A DNA stretch of 64,000 bases from Gigantopelta aegis (Eukaryota > Mollusca > Gastropoda > Neomphalida > Peltospiridae), in contig NC_054706.1 in the NCBI RefSeq assembly GCF_016097555.1, positions 77,032,254 through 77,096,253 of the forward strand. Direction: 5' to 3'. Below are positions 39,430 through 54,000 of this stretch, in pieces; position 1 is the stretch's first letter, and each line of letters begins with the position of its first letter. The notes beneath the pieces were generated by a model, which was given only the letters and a program-made list of their open reading frames with translations, was not told the origin of the DNA and made no database searches. The translations under genes were made by a program, and so were the position numbers.

Positions 39430-41516
39430 GTAAGTTGATCACATTTTAACAAGTTGTTTTCTTATTATCGTCTTAGTCGACGTTGTATGAGCTGACCTCA
39501 GGCGCGAAGGATCGCAGGATCGATCTCCCTCGACGTACTGTAGATGTATTGTTTTGAGTAGCCGATTTGGGGGGGGGGGGGGGGGGGCGGGGGGCAGTGA
39601 GTTTCATCTGTTTCTATCTCGAACTGTCGAAAAACCTCATTCTGTAATTGTGACGGTACATGCTCTTAATTTCTTTTCGCCTGTGGCGATATTAATTGTT
39701 TTAGAGGGCCGTGTGCAGTTCCAATATGCACTTAGCCCAGGTGGGCACCTTGTTACGTAATACCTTCGCGCGATCGTGCATCCCAATATGCACTTAGTTC
39801 AGGTGCGGAGGCCATGTGGCCAGTAGTTACGTAATACCTCCGCGAGTGCGGTTTTTACAACCGTGATTTTGGCGACTAGGCGTCAATGAGTCTGGCGATC
39901 TAAGAGAAAGATATGCCGTCTTGGTCGCTGTGGAATATCACTTGATAGGGGGAGGACCGCCTTGTACCCCCAGGCGATATTTGGATTTTTTAATAAATAG
40001 CTAGGGTTTTAGAGATATCGGGGAGAAACATATTGGAAGGCGTCCAGGGGGAACGTTAGTCTGTTTGGACTTGGTAATTATATATTTTCTGCTCTGTTGT
40101 ATAACCTTGATGTGATTGATGTGACTTTAAATATTTTAATACTGTATTATACCAATATTATTTAGACGGTGCTGCCGGTCATCTGACGCAGTAATCTGTA
40201 GGCTCACTGTCCTAAATAATTATAAAAAGCTTAACCAGTCATCCTAGAGGACCTAGGTAAACTGTAGGTTATTGTCTTTATTGTGATAGGTACCAGTATT
40301 AATTCTGTGTTACAAGGTTACTGAATGAGTAGTAAGGGTTAATTAAAAATTAACCAGTTAGGAATAGAGTTGTAATTCCTTTATTAATTAAGTTCCCCTG
40401 GAAGCGTTTCTCAATTATCACACGTTACTGAACGAGTAGTAAGGGTTAATTAAAAATTAACCAGTTAGGAATAGAGTTGTAATTCCTTTATTAATTAAGT
40501 TCTCCTGGAAGCGTTTCTCAATTATCACACGTTACTGAACGAGTAGTAAGGGTTAATTAAAAATTAACCAGTTAGGAATAGAGTTGTAATTCCTTTATTA
40601 ATTAAGTTCTCCTGGAAGCGTTTCTCAATTATCACACGTGTGGGTGTTGTGTCACGGTGAAGTGATTAGCATACTGTGTAAACTAGACACCTAGAGATTA
40701 ACTAATTAAGTGATCAGTTCTGGGTTGTTATTATTTATTGTTGTTAATTAACTACTGCGGCTGTACATTTGTCAGCGTAGGTTAATACAGATTCCAAAGT
40801 GTATTGTGTTTTTGTTGTGTTTTCTAGTGAACTAAACGTGCTATATTATATATACTTTATATAAGATCTTATCTCTGATCATACCTAGACGAGCCAGCGG
40901 GTATAACTGCCTGTTACAGAGAGATCTAATAGATATACAGTTAGGAGATCGTGTTTCATTCAGTTACGGGTATTATAGGATCCCCGTGACAGTAATAATA
41001 TCCATATGGCCTCGATGAACGTCTGCAACACTTTATATTATCTGAATAAGCAAACGTCTGTAGGGAATGTGTCCGGATAGCCAAGTATAATAGCGATTTA
41101 ATCTCACAGTTTGGACGTACTATAGTTTAGTTAGGCACGGCGCATGCAACAAGACATTGGCAAGGGAGGGATCTGACTCAGATCAAGGGCGCAAAGCAAA
41201 CTGTTTATGGGGTTCGGGGGTACGCTCTCCTGTAAAATTTTGAAAACTTGATGTCTTGAAATGCTATTTCCTGTATTCTACAAGTACAATTAATCTCTAC
41301 CTTAAGATTTACTCCCAATATTATTTTTGATTCAAAATTATTGGAGGGGCTGGTTTCTGCTCTGTGCATGAATATAAGAGTCGAGTTATAATCATTTGAT
41401 TTTTTTTTTACTCAGTGAATACTTAAAAAATTGCAAGCTGAGTATTGCAAAGGTGCGGGTTTCTGCTTTATATAACACCCGAGTTGTAATGATTTAATTT
41501 TTGTTTTTGTCTCCAG
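39430..41516. repeat. Gene C upstream region with 3 x 107 bp tandem repeat
   Basis: Units at 40317, 40424 and 40531 (GAGTAGTAAGGGTTAATT ... GGAAGCGTTTCTCAATTATC) are nearly identical and end ~40637. Also a direct-repeat pair (CCAATATGCACTTAG, TTACGTAATACCT) at ~39720 and ~39783, and poly-G at 39568-39587. CACGG...CCCCGTGACAG near 40980 could mark an LTR remnant, but I cannot define LTR ends. Confidence 0.75.
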
Positions 41517-42034
41517 TGATCAGCTGTTACGAGGAAGTGAAACGTAAGCGACTCTTCAACTTCAGTCCTGGAGAATACGACCCGAACACCCTGTCCCCTC
41601 GCGTGTGCACCACCCTGTGTGGAACGTTCACCATGATGTACGCAGCGACGGGCGCCCGATTCTGCTTCTGCTCACACACCCTACCGGACACCTCCCAAAA
41701 GAGAACCCCGGACAAGTGCAGCACCCCGTGTCCCGGGGACCCGGAGACGCGATGCGGAGGCCCTGATAACCACGTCTCCGTGTACGACTCGTCCAAGCCG
41801 ATTGTATCCATCAGTCTGTGGGTGATGCCGGCCAACTCCGTGGTGAGGTCAGGCGACGAGGTGACGTTCCACTACGTGGGCAAGGCCAGCGTCAAACTCG
41901 TGTACCAGCTCGATTACGGCGAGGGTGCGGGTTTCTCCTCCCCCAACGCCACGGACGTGGACCGCCATCGTTATCGTCTACCGGGACGATACAGAGTCCG
42001 AGTGCAGGCCAAAGACCAGGACAAGTGGGTCATG
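41517..42034 (+). CDS. Gene C exon: WSC domain and first PKD domain
   Basis: The acceptor TTTGTCTCCAG precedes 41517; the donor ATG|GTAAGA follows 42034. Phase 1 in, phase 0 out, 172 full codons. The WSC cysteines read SCYEE, VCTTLCGTF, RFCFCS, KCSTPC, RCGG. The PKD domain follows directly (SISLWVMPANSVVRSGDEV... LDYGEG ... GRYRVRVQA). Confidence 0.93.
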
Positions 42035-45000
42035 GTAAGATCATGGTCAACTACTTGCAGTTAAAGTGAACTTTTTACATGTAGAATCAGAGGCGTTTAT
42101 CAGGCACGCCGGAGCAGGGTGGTGGTGGTGGTGAGAGGCTGAAAATTATTAAATATTATTCGTAGTAAATCTTAAAGGGACATCCCTGAGTTTGCTGCAT
42201 TGTAAGATGTTTCCGACTAATAAAATATTTCTACGATTAAACTTACATATTAAATATATTTTCTTGTTTAGAATATCAGTGTTTGTGTATTCAATGTGTT
42301 TCTGGTCTTCTTGATATTTGTAAGAAGGCCAAATTGGAGTTTGTCTTCAAATAATTTCGTACGTACGAAAAAACTATATTTTAGGAAATAAGATGAAATT
42401 TAACCTAGTACAAATATTAGAACGATCACAAACACGTTTAATATACAGCCACTAATATTTTATGTAGACGGAATAAAGAAAATATAAATGTTTTGGAATT
42501 AGGTCTACACAAAACCCAACTATTGTTGTGTGCAATTTAAAAACCAATATATTCAGAGATAAACAGATTGTAGTGTATAATAAAGTCAGAAAACGACGTT
42601 CATTGCTGGGAAGGACTATATAGATTTTCCGTTTTTTATTTTTATTTTTCGAATACAAGTTTCTAAAAAAAAATTTTTTAAGCTCTTTCTGGATATAGCG
42701 CATCACTGACTAAAATGATGTTTTGTGCAATACCCTATTTTCACTTCCTGCATTCCTTGTTTTTTCTTTTTGATAAAAATTGTGTAACGTTCATGGCTTG
42801 GATGGAGAACGCGTGATATCAGTGGCAAAGACTACATTCAGCTTTTCAACACCCGGCATCATCACTTTTCGATATGTTACAGCAACTCTCAATCCACTGA
42901 GCTAAAAAACAAAAAACAAAACAAACAAACAAAACAAACCCAACAAAAAACAAACAAACAAACAAAATAAGAAAAAACACCCCAAACAACAACAAACAAA
43001 CAACCAGAATCGTGATATAGCGAATCCGGCATTCCATATGTAAATATTGAGACAAATATCAACTGCGCCTTTTGGTCAACGGTGTCTGGTTCCCATAAAC
43101 TCTGTCACGCGTCCTCGACCACCACAGACTGAATCAGAGCTACGGAGACCAACAAAGTTTGTTTCTTTATGGGAACAGTCGCAGACACCGTGCGTCGGGT
43201 TGGCGACGAATCGGGGATGTTGAAACCTGTTCAGCTTCGTGCATCTGTCGTAGAGCGTATGTATCAGTCTTCGAATTTGTGCGTCGATCTGCGTTCCATT
43301 ACATATTTTATGGAAATCAGATTCAAAATGAGTGACGTGAAACACCCGCTTCCACTGTTTCAGCCCAAGGAAGCTGTGTGGGAGGTGCGCGTCATCGAAG
43401 ACATTGACGACGTCACACTAGAGTGCCAGAACGGATTTGCGACATTCCAGGAGGGGGAGTGTCATCTAACTATCTACCGAGGAAGCGACCTCATGGTAGC
43501 CGACACAGTCGATAACTGGAGGCAAGAGAGACATATCGTAGGTATGTGGAGCACGTTACTTGTTGCTTTGAAGGAATTTGTCTTGAATTTTGCATGTGCC
43601 TTCCCTTAATTTCCGAGTAGTAGAAAATAACACAAAGGGTAAATAAAAACCAACCATATTCATAACAGCTAGCTCTTGATTCAACTCCAGGACTTGAAAA
43701 AAAAAAATATATATATATATATATAAATCTGCTTTAAGAGAAATTCGGTTATTGCTCTGACAAATGCTCACTTCCTGTTGAGCAGCGAATCTGCCATAGG
43801 TGCAATAATAAATGTATCGAATATGAAGTCCATGTTTTAATCGAGTGTGCAATGTACACTCACTGACGTACGTTTTAATTTATTATGTTTAGCAAGGGTT
43901 TTTTAAACAGAGAATATGAGGTTTTAAATAATGTTCAATTTTTTTTTTTTTTAATGTCTAGTAAGAAGCTATTTTTTAATACTGCCAAATAGAAACCCTA
44001 TGTTCAATGTTAACACGTCGCCGAACACTTTTAACTTATATGCTGTTATGCGTCCTTTAATTTTTGTTTTGTAATTTTATTTTATTAATATTATTTATAA
44101 TACAAATTTGATTAATATAGTTTATATATGTACGTTCATTTTAAATATTTTTATCAATTGATATTCTCTGTTAGTTCCTGTAAGGAATGGCTTATGTACT
44201 TTTATACTGTATTTTAAATGACATTTATTATCGTGTACATAAGGTGAGATTTTAATTAAATATATGTCTGTCTGTCTGTCTGCGTGTATGGCGTGTCACC
44301 CTTTCTTGATCCCACTCCTACCCACCTCGTCTTATACGTCTATGGATGAAAGAATGGCCAGAACTACACCCCTTCTCCCATTTGTCTTATGAAACAACAT
44401 AACCTACCTCACTCCCGCCCCACAAATAATACAAAGTTTTAGTAGAGTTGGGTTTGTCCTAAAAGAAATGCAGTATTTGCAGTTTGCACTGATAACAAAA
44501 TCCACAAAAAACGCAAATTTCTGGAGTTGTGGGGGCTGCCGATCTCTCTACACTCCCCCGTCCACTATTATGGAGGGGATAATGGACATAATTTAAAATA
44601 ATCCCTCATTTTACATCCATTTTAGCTTTGGGAGTCTTAAGAATTAACTCTAGCGATCCAAATCGTAAATGAGTTTTAATGCAGTGCAGTACAAGAAATA
44701 CAATATATACAGTACAAATACATTATAACACAACACAACACAATACAATACAGTTTAGTATAGTGCAGTGTAGTGCAGTACAGTACAATATAGTTTAGTA
44801 TAGTACAATGTAGTGCAGTGCAATACAATACAGTTTAGTATAGTACAATGTAGTGCAGTGCAGTGCAGTACAATATAGTACAATACAATACAATTTACAA
44901 TACAATACAATACAATACAACACAACACAACACAACACAACACAACACAACACAACACAATACAATACAATACAATACAATACAATACAATCTTTATTGC

Positions 45001-48000
45001 AACTTCTGTATGTATACACAGTTTAAGATAGTTTCCCATTAAAGGGACATTCCTGAGTTTGCTTCACTTTTTGAAATGTTATTGACTAACAGAGACTTTT
45101 TAACGATTGTAATTACATATCAAATATATTTTTCTTAATAAAATATTAGTGGCTGTATATTAAACGTGTTTGTGATCGTTCTAATATTTGTACTAGGTTA
45201 AATTTCATCTTATTTCCTAAAATATAGTTTTTTCGTACGTACGAAATTATTTGAAGACAAACTCCAATTTGGGCTTCTTACAAATATCAAGACGACCAGA
45301 AACACATTGAATACACAAACACTGATATTCTAAACAAGAAAATATATTTAATATGTAAGTTTAATCGTAGAAATATTTTATTAGTCGGAAACCTCTTACA
45401 ATGCAGCAAACTCAGGAATGTCCCTTTAAAACAAAACTTGACAATCACTGATAGGGTTTTCTGTTCTCAGTATGTACTCGTATGTTCACATTTCTCCGGT
45501 AACAAATCTAAGTAACGTCATCCGTGTCTAGATGACCTTTTGTGCAACCAATCAAAAGGCAGATAACATAAATCTGTCAGGTGCATATCGCATTCAGAAT
45601 GACTTAATATTACTACAAAATCTCACCTGAACTTGAAATCGTTTGATGTTTCCAGCTAAATAATGTAATTGTATTACTTTTATATATTTTGCTCTCTTGT
45701 AGATCCCATAGTGTATTATGCAGGACAGAACATTCCCTCTAACGTGTCGCCGGCTACACCCGTGAAAGGTAAGAAACAACTGCAAACAGCCTATATTCAC
45801 TATTGAAGATATTAGGGGTTTTCGATTTTGGTCTTTTTCGATTTTGTTTTTAATAATATTGGTCTTTTTGTTGAGAGTTTAAGTTTAAATACACCCAAAC
45901 ATCATGTACAAAATAATAATGGAATTAAAATATTTTGACAGATCCATTAACTAATTTTTCACTTTGAAAACAGATAAAGATAGTAAACTCAGAAATAAAT
46001 ATAAGTTAGTAAGTTATTTTTATTTGCATTTATGGTCCCCAATCAATAATAAACATTTCCCATTGTATTTTATACACTCTTAAGTTTTGTTTTGTTTTAT
46101 TTAACGACACCAACAGAGCACATTGATTTATTAATCATCGGCTAGTGGTTGTCAAACATTCGGCAATTTTGACATATAGTCTTAGAGGGGAAACCCGTGA
46201 CAGTTTTCGATTAGTAGCCTTAGATCTTTTATATGAACCATCCCACAGACAGAATAGTACATACCTCGGCATTTGATATACCAGTCATGGTGCACCTGCT
46301 CAAACCAGAAATAGCCCAACGGTTATCGACCCCAAACTGACCGCACATCAAGCGAGCGGTTTAACACTGGTTACTTCAACAATCAAATACAACCTTCGTC
46401 CCAGGCAATATCACAGGGCATATCAGAGTTGTAGCCTGTGAGGGACGTGCACGAAACCATAAGCGTAAAGAGGCACGTTGATAGAGTTCACGATCACGAT
46501 CATTCGGTACTTATAATATCTCGACCTCACCAGCCTAGGTGCCGTAGTGGCAAAGGGTGGTGTATGTTGGGTTCGCGTCCCAGTATCAGCTTAATACTGT
46601 GAGTTTAAAATCTCACTGTAAACGTCTCACGAATCACTAACAAGTAACCCGTGTCCCAAACAAACAAACCAGTTTGTTAAAGTTTGATTTGATTAACGAC
46701 ACCACTAGAGCACATTGATTTAATAATCATCGGCTATTGGATGTAAAACATTTGGCAATTGTTTTACATAGTCTTAGAGAGGAAACCCGCAACATTTGTT
46801 TTTTCATTTGTAGCAAGGGATCTGTTATATGCACCATCCCACAGACAGGATAGCACATATCACGGCCTTTGATATACCAGTCATGGAGCACTGGCTAGAA
46901 CGAGAAACAGCCCAATGGGGGTCACCGATGGGGATCGAACCCAAATCAACCACGCATTAAACGAGCACTTTACCATTGGGCTACGTCCCGCCTAAACCAA
47001 ATTGAGCTGCGTGTCAAACACGAGCGTCTGTAGCCCGGTTCGGTTTATCCTCAAATATACCATCGCATCTATCATCAAATATATCTTGACATCTATTCTG
47101 ACAACACATCTATCCTCACATCTTATCCTTACATCTATCATCACATCTATCCTGAAATCTTTCCTTGCATCTATTCTGACATCAATCCTGACAATTTCCT
47201 CACATCCTCATATCTGTTTTGAATTTTGCTTGCTCACACATCTATCCTCAAATATATCCTGACATACATCCTCAAAAATATATCCTCACATATATTTTTA
47301 CATAAATCCTGACATCTATCCAGACATCTGTCCTGACATGACATCTGTGTTGACATCTGTCCTGACATCTGTCATGCCATCTATGCTGACATATATGCTG
47401 ACATCTATGCTGACATCTGTCCTGACATCTATGCTGACATCTGTCCTGACATCTATGCTGACATCTATACTAACATCTATGCTGACATCTGTCCTGACAT
47501 CTATGCTGACATCTATGCTGATATCTGTCCTGACATTTGTCCTGACATCTATCCTGACATCTGTCCTGCCATCTATGCTGACATCTATGCTGACATCTAT
47601 GCTGACATCTGTCCTGACATGACATCTATGCTGACATCTGTCTTGACATTTGTCCTCACATCTATCCTGACATCTGTCCTGACATCTATGCTAACATCTA
47701 TGCTGACATCTGTCCTGACATCTATGCTGACATCTATGCTGACATCTATGCTGACATCTATGCTGACATCTATGCTGACATCTATGCTGACATCTGTCCT
47801 GACATCTATCCTGCCATCTATGCTGACATCTGTCCTGACATCTATGCTGACATCTATGCTGACATCTATGCTGACAGCTGACCTGACATCTATGCTGACA
47901 TTTGTCCTGACATCTATCCAGCCATCTATGCTGACATCTGTCCTGACATCTGTGCTGATATCTGTCCTGACATCTGTCCTGACATCTATCCTAACATCTG

Positions 48001-51000
48001 TCCTGACATCTATCCTGACATCTGTCCTGACATATATGCTGACATCTGCCCTGACATATATGCTGACATCTGTCCTGATATCTGCCTGCCATATATGCTG
48101 AAATCTATGCTGACATCTATCCTGACATCTGTCCTGGCATATATGCTGACATCTGTCCTGACATCTATGCTGACATCTGTCCTGATATCTATCCTGAAAT
48201 CTATGCTGACATCTGTCCTGAGATCTATGCTGACATCTATGCTGACATCTATGCTGACATCTATGCTGACATCTGTCCTGACATCTATCCTGACATCTAT
48301 CCTGCCATCTGTCCTGACATCTATGCTGACATCTATGCTGACATCTATGCTGACATCTATGCTGATATCTGTCCTGACATCTATGCAGACATCTGTCCTG
48401 ATATCTATGTTGACATCTATGCTGACATCTGTCCTGACATCTATGCTGACATTAGTCCTGACATCAATCCTGACATCTATCCTGACATCTGTCCTGACAT
48501 GACATCTATGCTGACATCTGTCCTGATATATATGATGACATCTATGCTGATATCTATACTGACATCTGTCCTGACATCTATCCTGACATCTATCCTAACA
48601 TCTGTCCTGACATGACGTCTGTGCTGACATCTGTCCTGACATCTGTCCTGCCATCTATGCTGATATCTATGCTGACGTCTGTCCTGACATCTATCCTGAC
48701 ATCTGTTCTGACATGACATCTATGCTGACATCTGTCCTGACATCTGTCCTGCCATCTATGCTGACATCTATGCTGACATCTGTCCTGACATCTATGCTGA
48801 CATCTATGCTGCCATCTATCGTGACATCTATCCTGACATCTGTCCTAACATCTATGTTGACATCTATGCTGACATCTGTCCTGACATCTATGCTGACATT
48901 AGTCCTGACATCTATCCTGACATCTATCCTGACATCTGTCCTGACATGACATCTATGCTGACATCTGTCCTGATATATATGATGACATCTATGCTGATAT
49001 CTATACTGACATCTGTCCTGACATCTATCCTGCCATCTATCCTAACATCTGTCCTGACATGACGCCTGTGCTGACATCTGTCCTGACATCTGTCCTGCCA
49101 TCTATGCTGACATCTATGCTGACGTCTGTCCTGACATCTATCCTGACATCTGTTCTGACATGACATCTATGCTGACATCTGTCCTGACATCTGTCCTGCC
49201 ATCTATGCTGACATCTATGCTGACATCTGTCCTGACATCTATGCTGACATCTATGCTGACATCTATCCTGACATCTGTCCTGACATATATGCTGACATCT
49301 ATGCTGTCATCTGTCCTGACATCTATCCTGACATCTGTCCTGACATCTATGCTGACATCTGTCCTGTCATCTATGCTGACATCTATGCTAACATCTATGC
49401 TGACATATATGCTGATATATGTCCTGACATCTGTCCTGAGATATATGCTGATATCTATGCTGACATCTGTCCGGACATCTATGCTGAAATCTGTCCTGAC
49501 ATCTGTCCTGACATCTGTGCTGACATCTATGCTGACATCTGTCCTGACATCTATGCCGACATCTGTCCTAACATCTATGCTGACATCTATCTTGACATCT
49601 GTCCTGACATGACATCTATGCTGACAGCTATGCTGACATCTGTCCTGACATCTATGCTGACATTTATGCTGACATCTGTCCTGACATATGTGCTGACATC
49701 TATGCTGACATCTGTCCTTACATCTGTCCTGACATATATGCTGACATCTATACTGACATCTGTCCTGACATCTATGCTGACATCTATGCTGACATCTGTC
49801 CTGACTCCTATGCTGAAATCTGTCCTGACATCTATCCTGCCATCTATGCTGACATCTGTCCTGACATCTGTCCTGACATCTGTGCTGATATCTGTCCTGA
49901 CATCTGTGCTGATATCTGTCCTGACATCTGTCCTGACATCTATCCTGACATCTGTCCTCACATCTATCCTGACATCTGCCCTGACATATATGCTGACATC
50001 TGTCCTGATATCTGCCTGGCATCTATGCTGACATCTGTCCTGACATCTATGCTGACATCTGTCCTGATATCTATCCTGACATCTATGCTGACATCTGTCC
50101 TGACATCTTTGCTGAAATCTATGCTGACATCTGTCTTGACATGACATCTATGCTGACATCTGTCCTGACATCTATGATGACATCTATGCTGACAGCTATG
50201 CTGACATCTGTCCTGACATCTATCCTGACATCTATCCTAACATCTGTCCTGACATGACATCTGTGCTGACATCTGTCCTGATATATGTCCTGCCATCTAT
50301 GCTGACGTCTGTCCTGCCATCTATCCTGACATCTGTTCTGACATGACATCTATGCTGACATCTGTCCTGACATCTGTCCTGCCATCTATGCTGACATCTG
50401 TCCTTACATCTGTCCTGACATATATGCTGACATCTATGCTGACATCTGTCCTGACATCTATCCTGCCATCTATGCTGACATCTGTCCTGACATCTGTCCT
50501 GACATCTGTGCTGATATCTGTCCTGACATCTGTGCTGATATCTGTCCTGACATCTGTCCTGAAATCTATCCTGACATGTGTCCTGACATCTATCCTGACA
50601 TCTGCCCTGACATATATGCTGACATCTGTCCTGATATCTGCCTGCCATATATGCTGACATCTGTCCTGACATCTATACTGACATCTATGCTGACATCTAT
50701 CGTGACATCTGTCCTGGCATCTATGCTGACATCTGTCCTGACATCTATGCTGACATCTGTCCTGATATCTATCCTGACATCTATGCTGACATCTGTCCTG
50801 ACATCTTTGCTGAAATCTATGCTGACATCTGTCTTGACATGACATCTATGCTGACATCTGTCCTGACATCTATGATGACATCTATGCTGACAGCTATGCT
50901 GACATCTGTCCTGACATCTATCCTGACATCTATCCTAACATCTGTCCTGACATGACATCTGTGCTGACATCTGTCCTGACATATGTCCTGCCATCTATGC

Positions 51001-54000
51001 TGCCATCTATGCTGACATCTATGCTGACATCTGTCCTGCCATCTATCCTGACATCTGTTCTGACATGACATCTATGCTGACATCTGTCCTGACATCTGTC
51101 CTGCCATCTATGTTGATATCTATGCTGACATCTGTCCTGATATCTATCCTGACATCTGTTCTGACATCTGTTCTGCCATCTATGCTGACATCTATGCTGA
51201 CATCTATCCTGACATCTGTCCTGCCATCTATGCTGACATCTATGCTGACATCTGTCCTGACATCTATGCTGACATCTATGCTAACATCTATGCTGACATC
51301 TGTTCTGACATCTATGCTGACATCTATGCTGACATCTGTCCTGACATCTATGCTGACATCTATGCTGGCATCTATGCTGACATCTATGCTGGCATCTATC
51401 CTGACATCTATGCTGATATATGACCTGACATCTGTCCTGACATATATGCTGATATCTATGCTGACATCTGTCCTGACATCTATGCTGACATCTGTCCTAA
51501 CATCTATGCTGACATCTATCTTGACATCTGTCCTGACATGACATCTATGCTGACAGCTATGCTGACATCTGTCCTGACATCTATGCTGACATTTATGCTG
51601 AAATCTATGCTGACATATGTCCTGACATATGTGCTGACATCTATGCTGACATCTGTCCTTATATCTGTCCTGACATATATGCTGACAACTATGCTGACAT
51701 CTGTCCTGACATCTATGCTGACATCTGTCCTGACATCTATCCTGCCATCTATGCTGACATCTGTCCTGACATCTGTGCTGATATCTGTCCTGACATCTGT
51801 CCTGACATCTATCCTGACATCTGTCCTGACATCTATCCTGACATCTGTCCTGACATATATGCTGACATCTGCCCTGAGATATATGCTGACATCTGTCCTG
51901 ATATCTGCCTGCCATATATGCTAACACCTATGCTGACATCTATCCTGACATCTGTCCTGACATCTATGCTGACATCTATGCTGACATCTATCCTGACATC
52001 TGTCCTGGCATCTATGCTGACATCTGTCCTGATATCTATCCTGACATCTATGCTGACATCTGTCCTGCAATCTATGCTGCCATCGGTCCTGACATCTATG
52101 CTGACATCTGTCCTGACATCTGTCCTGAGATCTATGCTGACATCTATTCTGACATCTATGCTGACATCTATGCTGACATCTGTCCTGACATCTATCCTGA
52201 CATCTATCCTGCCATCTGTCCTGACATCTATGCTGAGATCTATGCTGACATCTATGCTGACATCTATGCTGACATCTATGCTGACATCTGTCCTCACATC
52301 TATCCTGACATCTATCGTGACATCTGTCTTGACATGACATCTATGCTGACATCTATGCTGACATCTATGCTGACATCTGTCCTGACATCTATGCTGACAT
52401 CTATGCTGACATCTGTCCTGACGTCTATGCTGACATCAGTCCTGACATCTATCCTGACATCTATCCTGACATCTGTCCTGACATGACATCTATGCTGACA
52501 TCTGTCCTGACATATATGGTGACATCTATGCTGACATCTATACTGACATCTGTCCTGACATCTGTTCTGACATCTGTTCTGCCATCTATGCTGACATCTA
52601 TTCTGACATCTATCCTGACATCTGTCCTGCCATCTATGCTGACATCTATGCTGATATCTATCCTAACATCTGTCCTGACATGACATCTGTGCTGACATCT
52701 GTCCTGACATATGTCCTGCCATCTATGCCGCCATCTATGCTGCCATCTATGCTGACGTCTGTCCTGACATCTATCCTAACATCTGTTCTGACATGACATC
52801 TATGCTGACATCCGTCCTGACATCTGTCCTGCCATCTTTGCTGAAATCTATGCTGACATCTGTCTTGACATGACATCTATGCTGACATCTGTCCTGACAT
52901 CTATGCTGCCATCTATGCTGACATCTATGCTGACGTCTGTCCTGCCATCTATCCTGACATCTGTTCTGACATGACATCTATGCTGACATCTGTCCTGACA
53001 TCTGTCCTGCCATCTATGCTGATATCTATGCTGACATCTGTCCTGATATCTATCCTGACATCTGTTCTGACATCTGTTCTGCCATCTATGCTGCCATCTA
53101 TGCTGACATCTATCCTGACATCTGTCCTGCCATCTATGCTGACATCTATGCTGACATCTGTCCTGACATCTATGCTGACATCTATGCTAACATGTATGCT
53201 GACATCTGTTCTGACATCTATGCTGACATCTATGCTGACATCTGTCCTGACATCTATGCTGGCATCTATGCTGACATCTATGCTGGCATCTATGCTGACA
53301 TCTATGCTGATATATGTCCTGACATCTGTCCTGACATATATGCTGATATCTATGCTGACATCTGTCCTGACATCTATGCTGACATCTGTCCTAACATCTA
53401 TGCTGACATCTATCTTGACATCTGTCCTGACATGACATCTATGCTGACAGCTATGCTGACATCTGTCCTGACATCTATGCTGACATTTATGCTGAAATCT
53501 ATGCTGATATATGTCCTGACATATGTGCTGACATCTATGCTGACATCTGTCCTTATATCTGTCCTGACATATATGCTGACATCTATGCTGACATCTGTCC
53601 TGACATCTATGCTGACATCTGTCCTGACATCTATCCTGCCATCTATGCTGACATCTGTCCTGACATCTGTTCTGACATCTGTGCTGATATCTGTCCTGAC
53701 ATCTGTCCTGACATCTATCCTGACATCTGTCCTGACATCTATCCTGACATCTGTCCTGACATATATGCTGACATCTGCCCTGAGATATATGCTGACATCT
53801 GTCCTGATATCTGCCTGCCATATATGCTAACACCTATGCTGACATCTATGCTGACATCTGTCCTGACATCTATGCTGACATCTGTCCTGATATCTATCCT
53901 GACATCTATGCTGACATCTGTCCTGACATCTTTGCTGACATCTATGCTGACATCTGTCCTGACATCTGTCCTGCCATCTATGCTGCCATCGGTCCTGACA

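Noticed and set aside
39700..41000. Solo LTR of a Gypsy-type retrotransposon
   Set aside because: Suggestive CCCCGTGACAG and AT-rich content, but I could not define matching ends or a target-site duplication.
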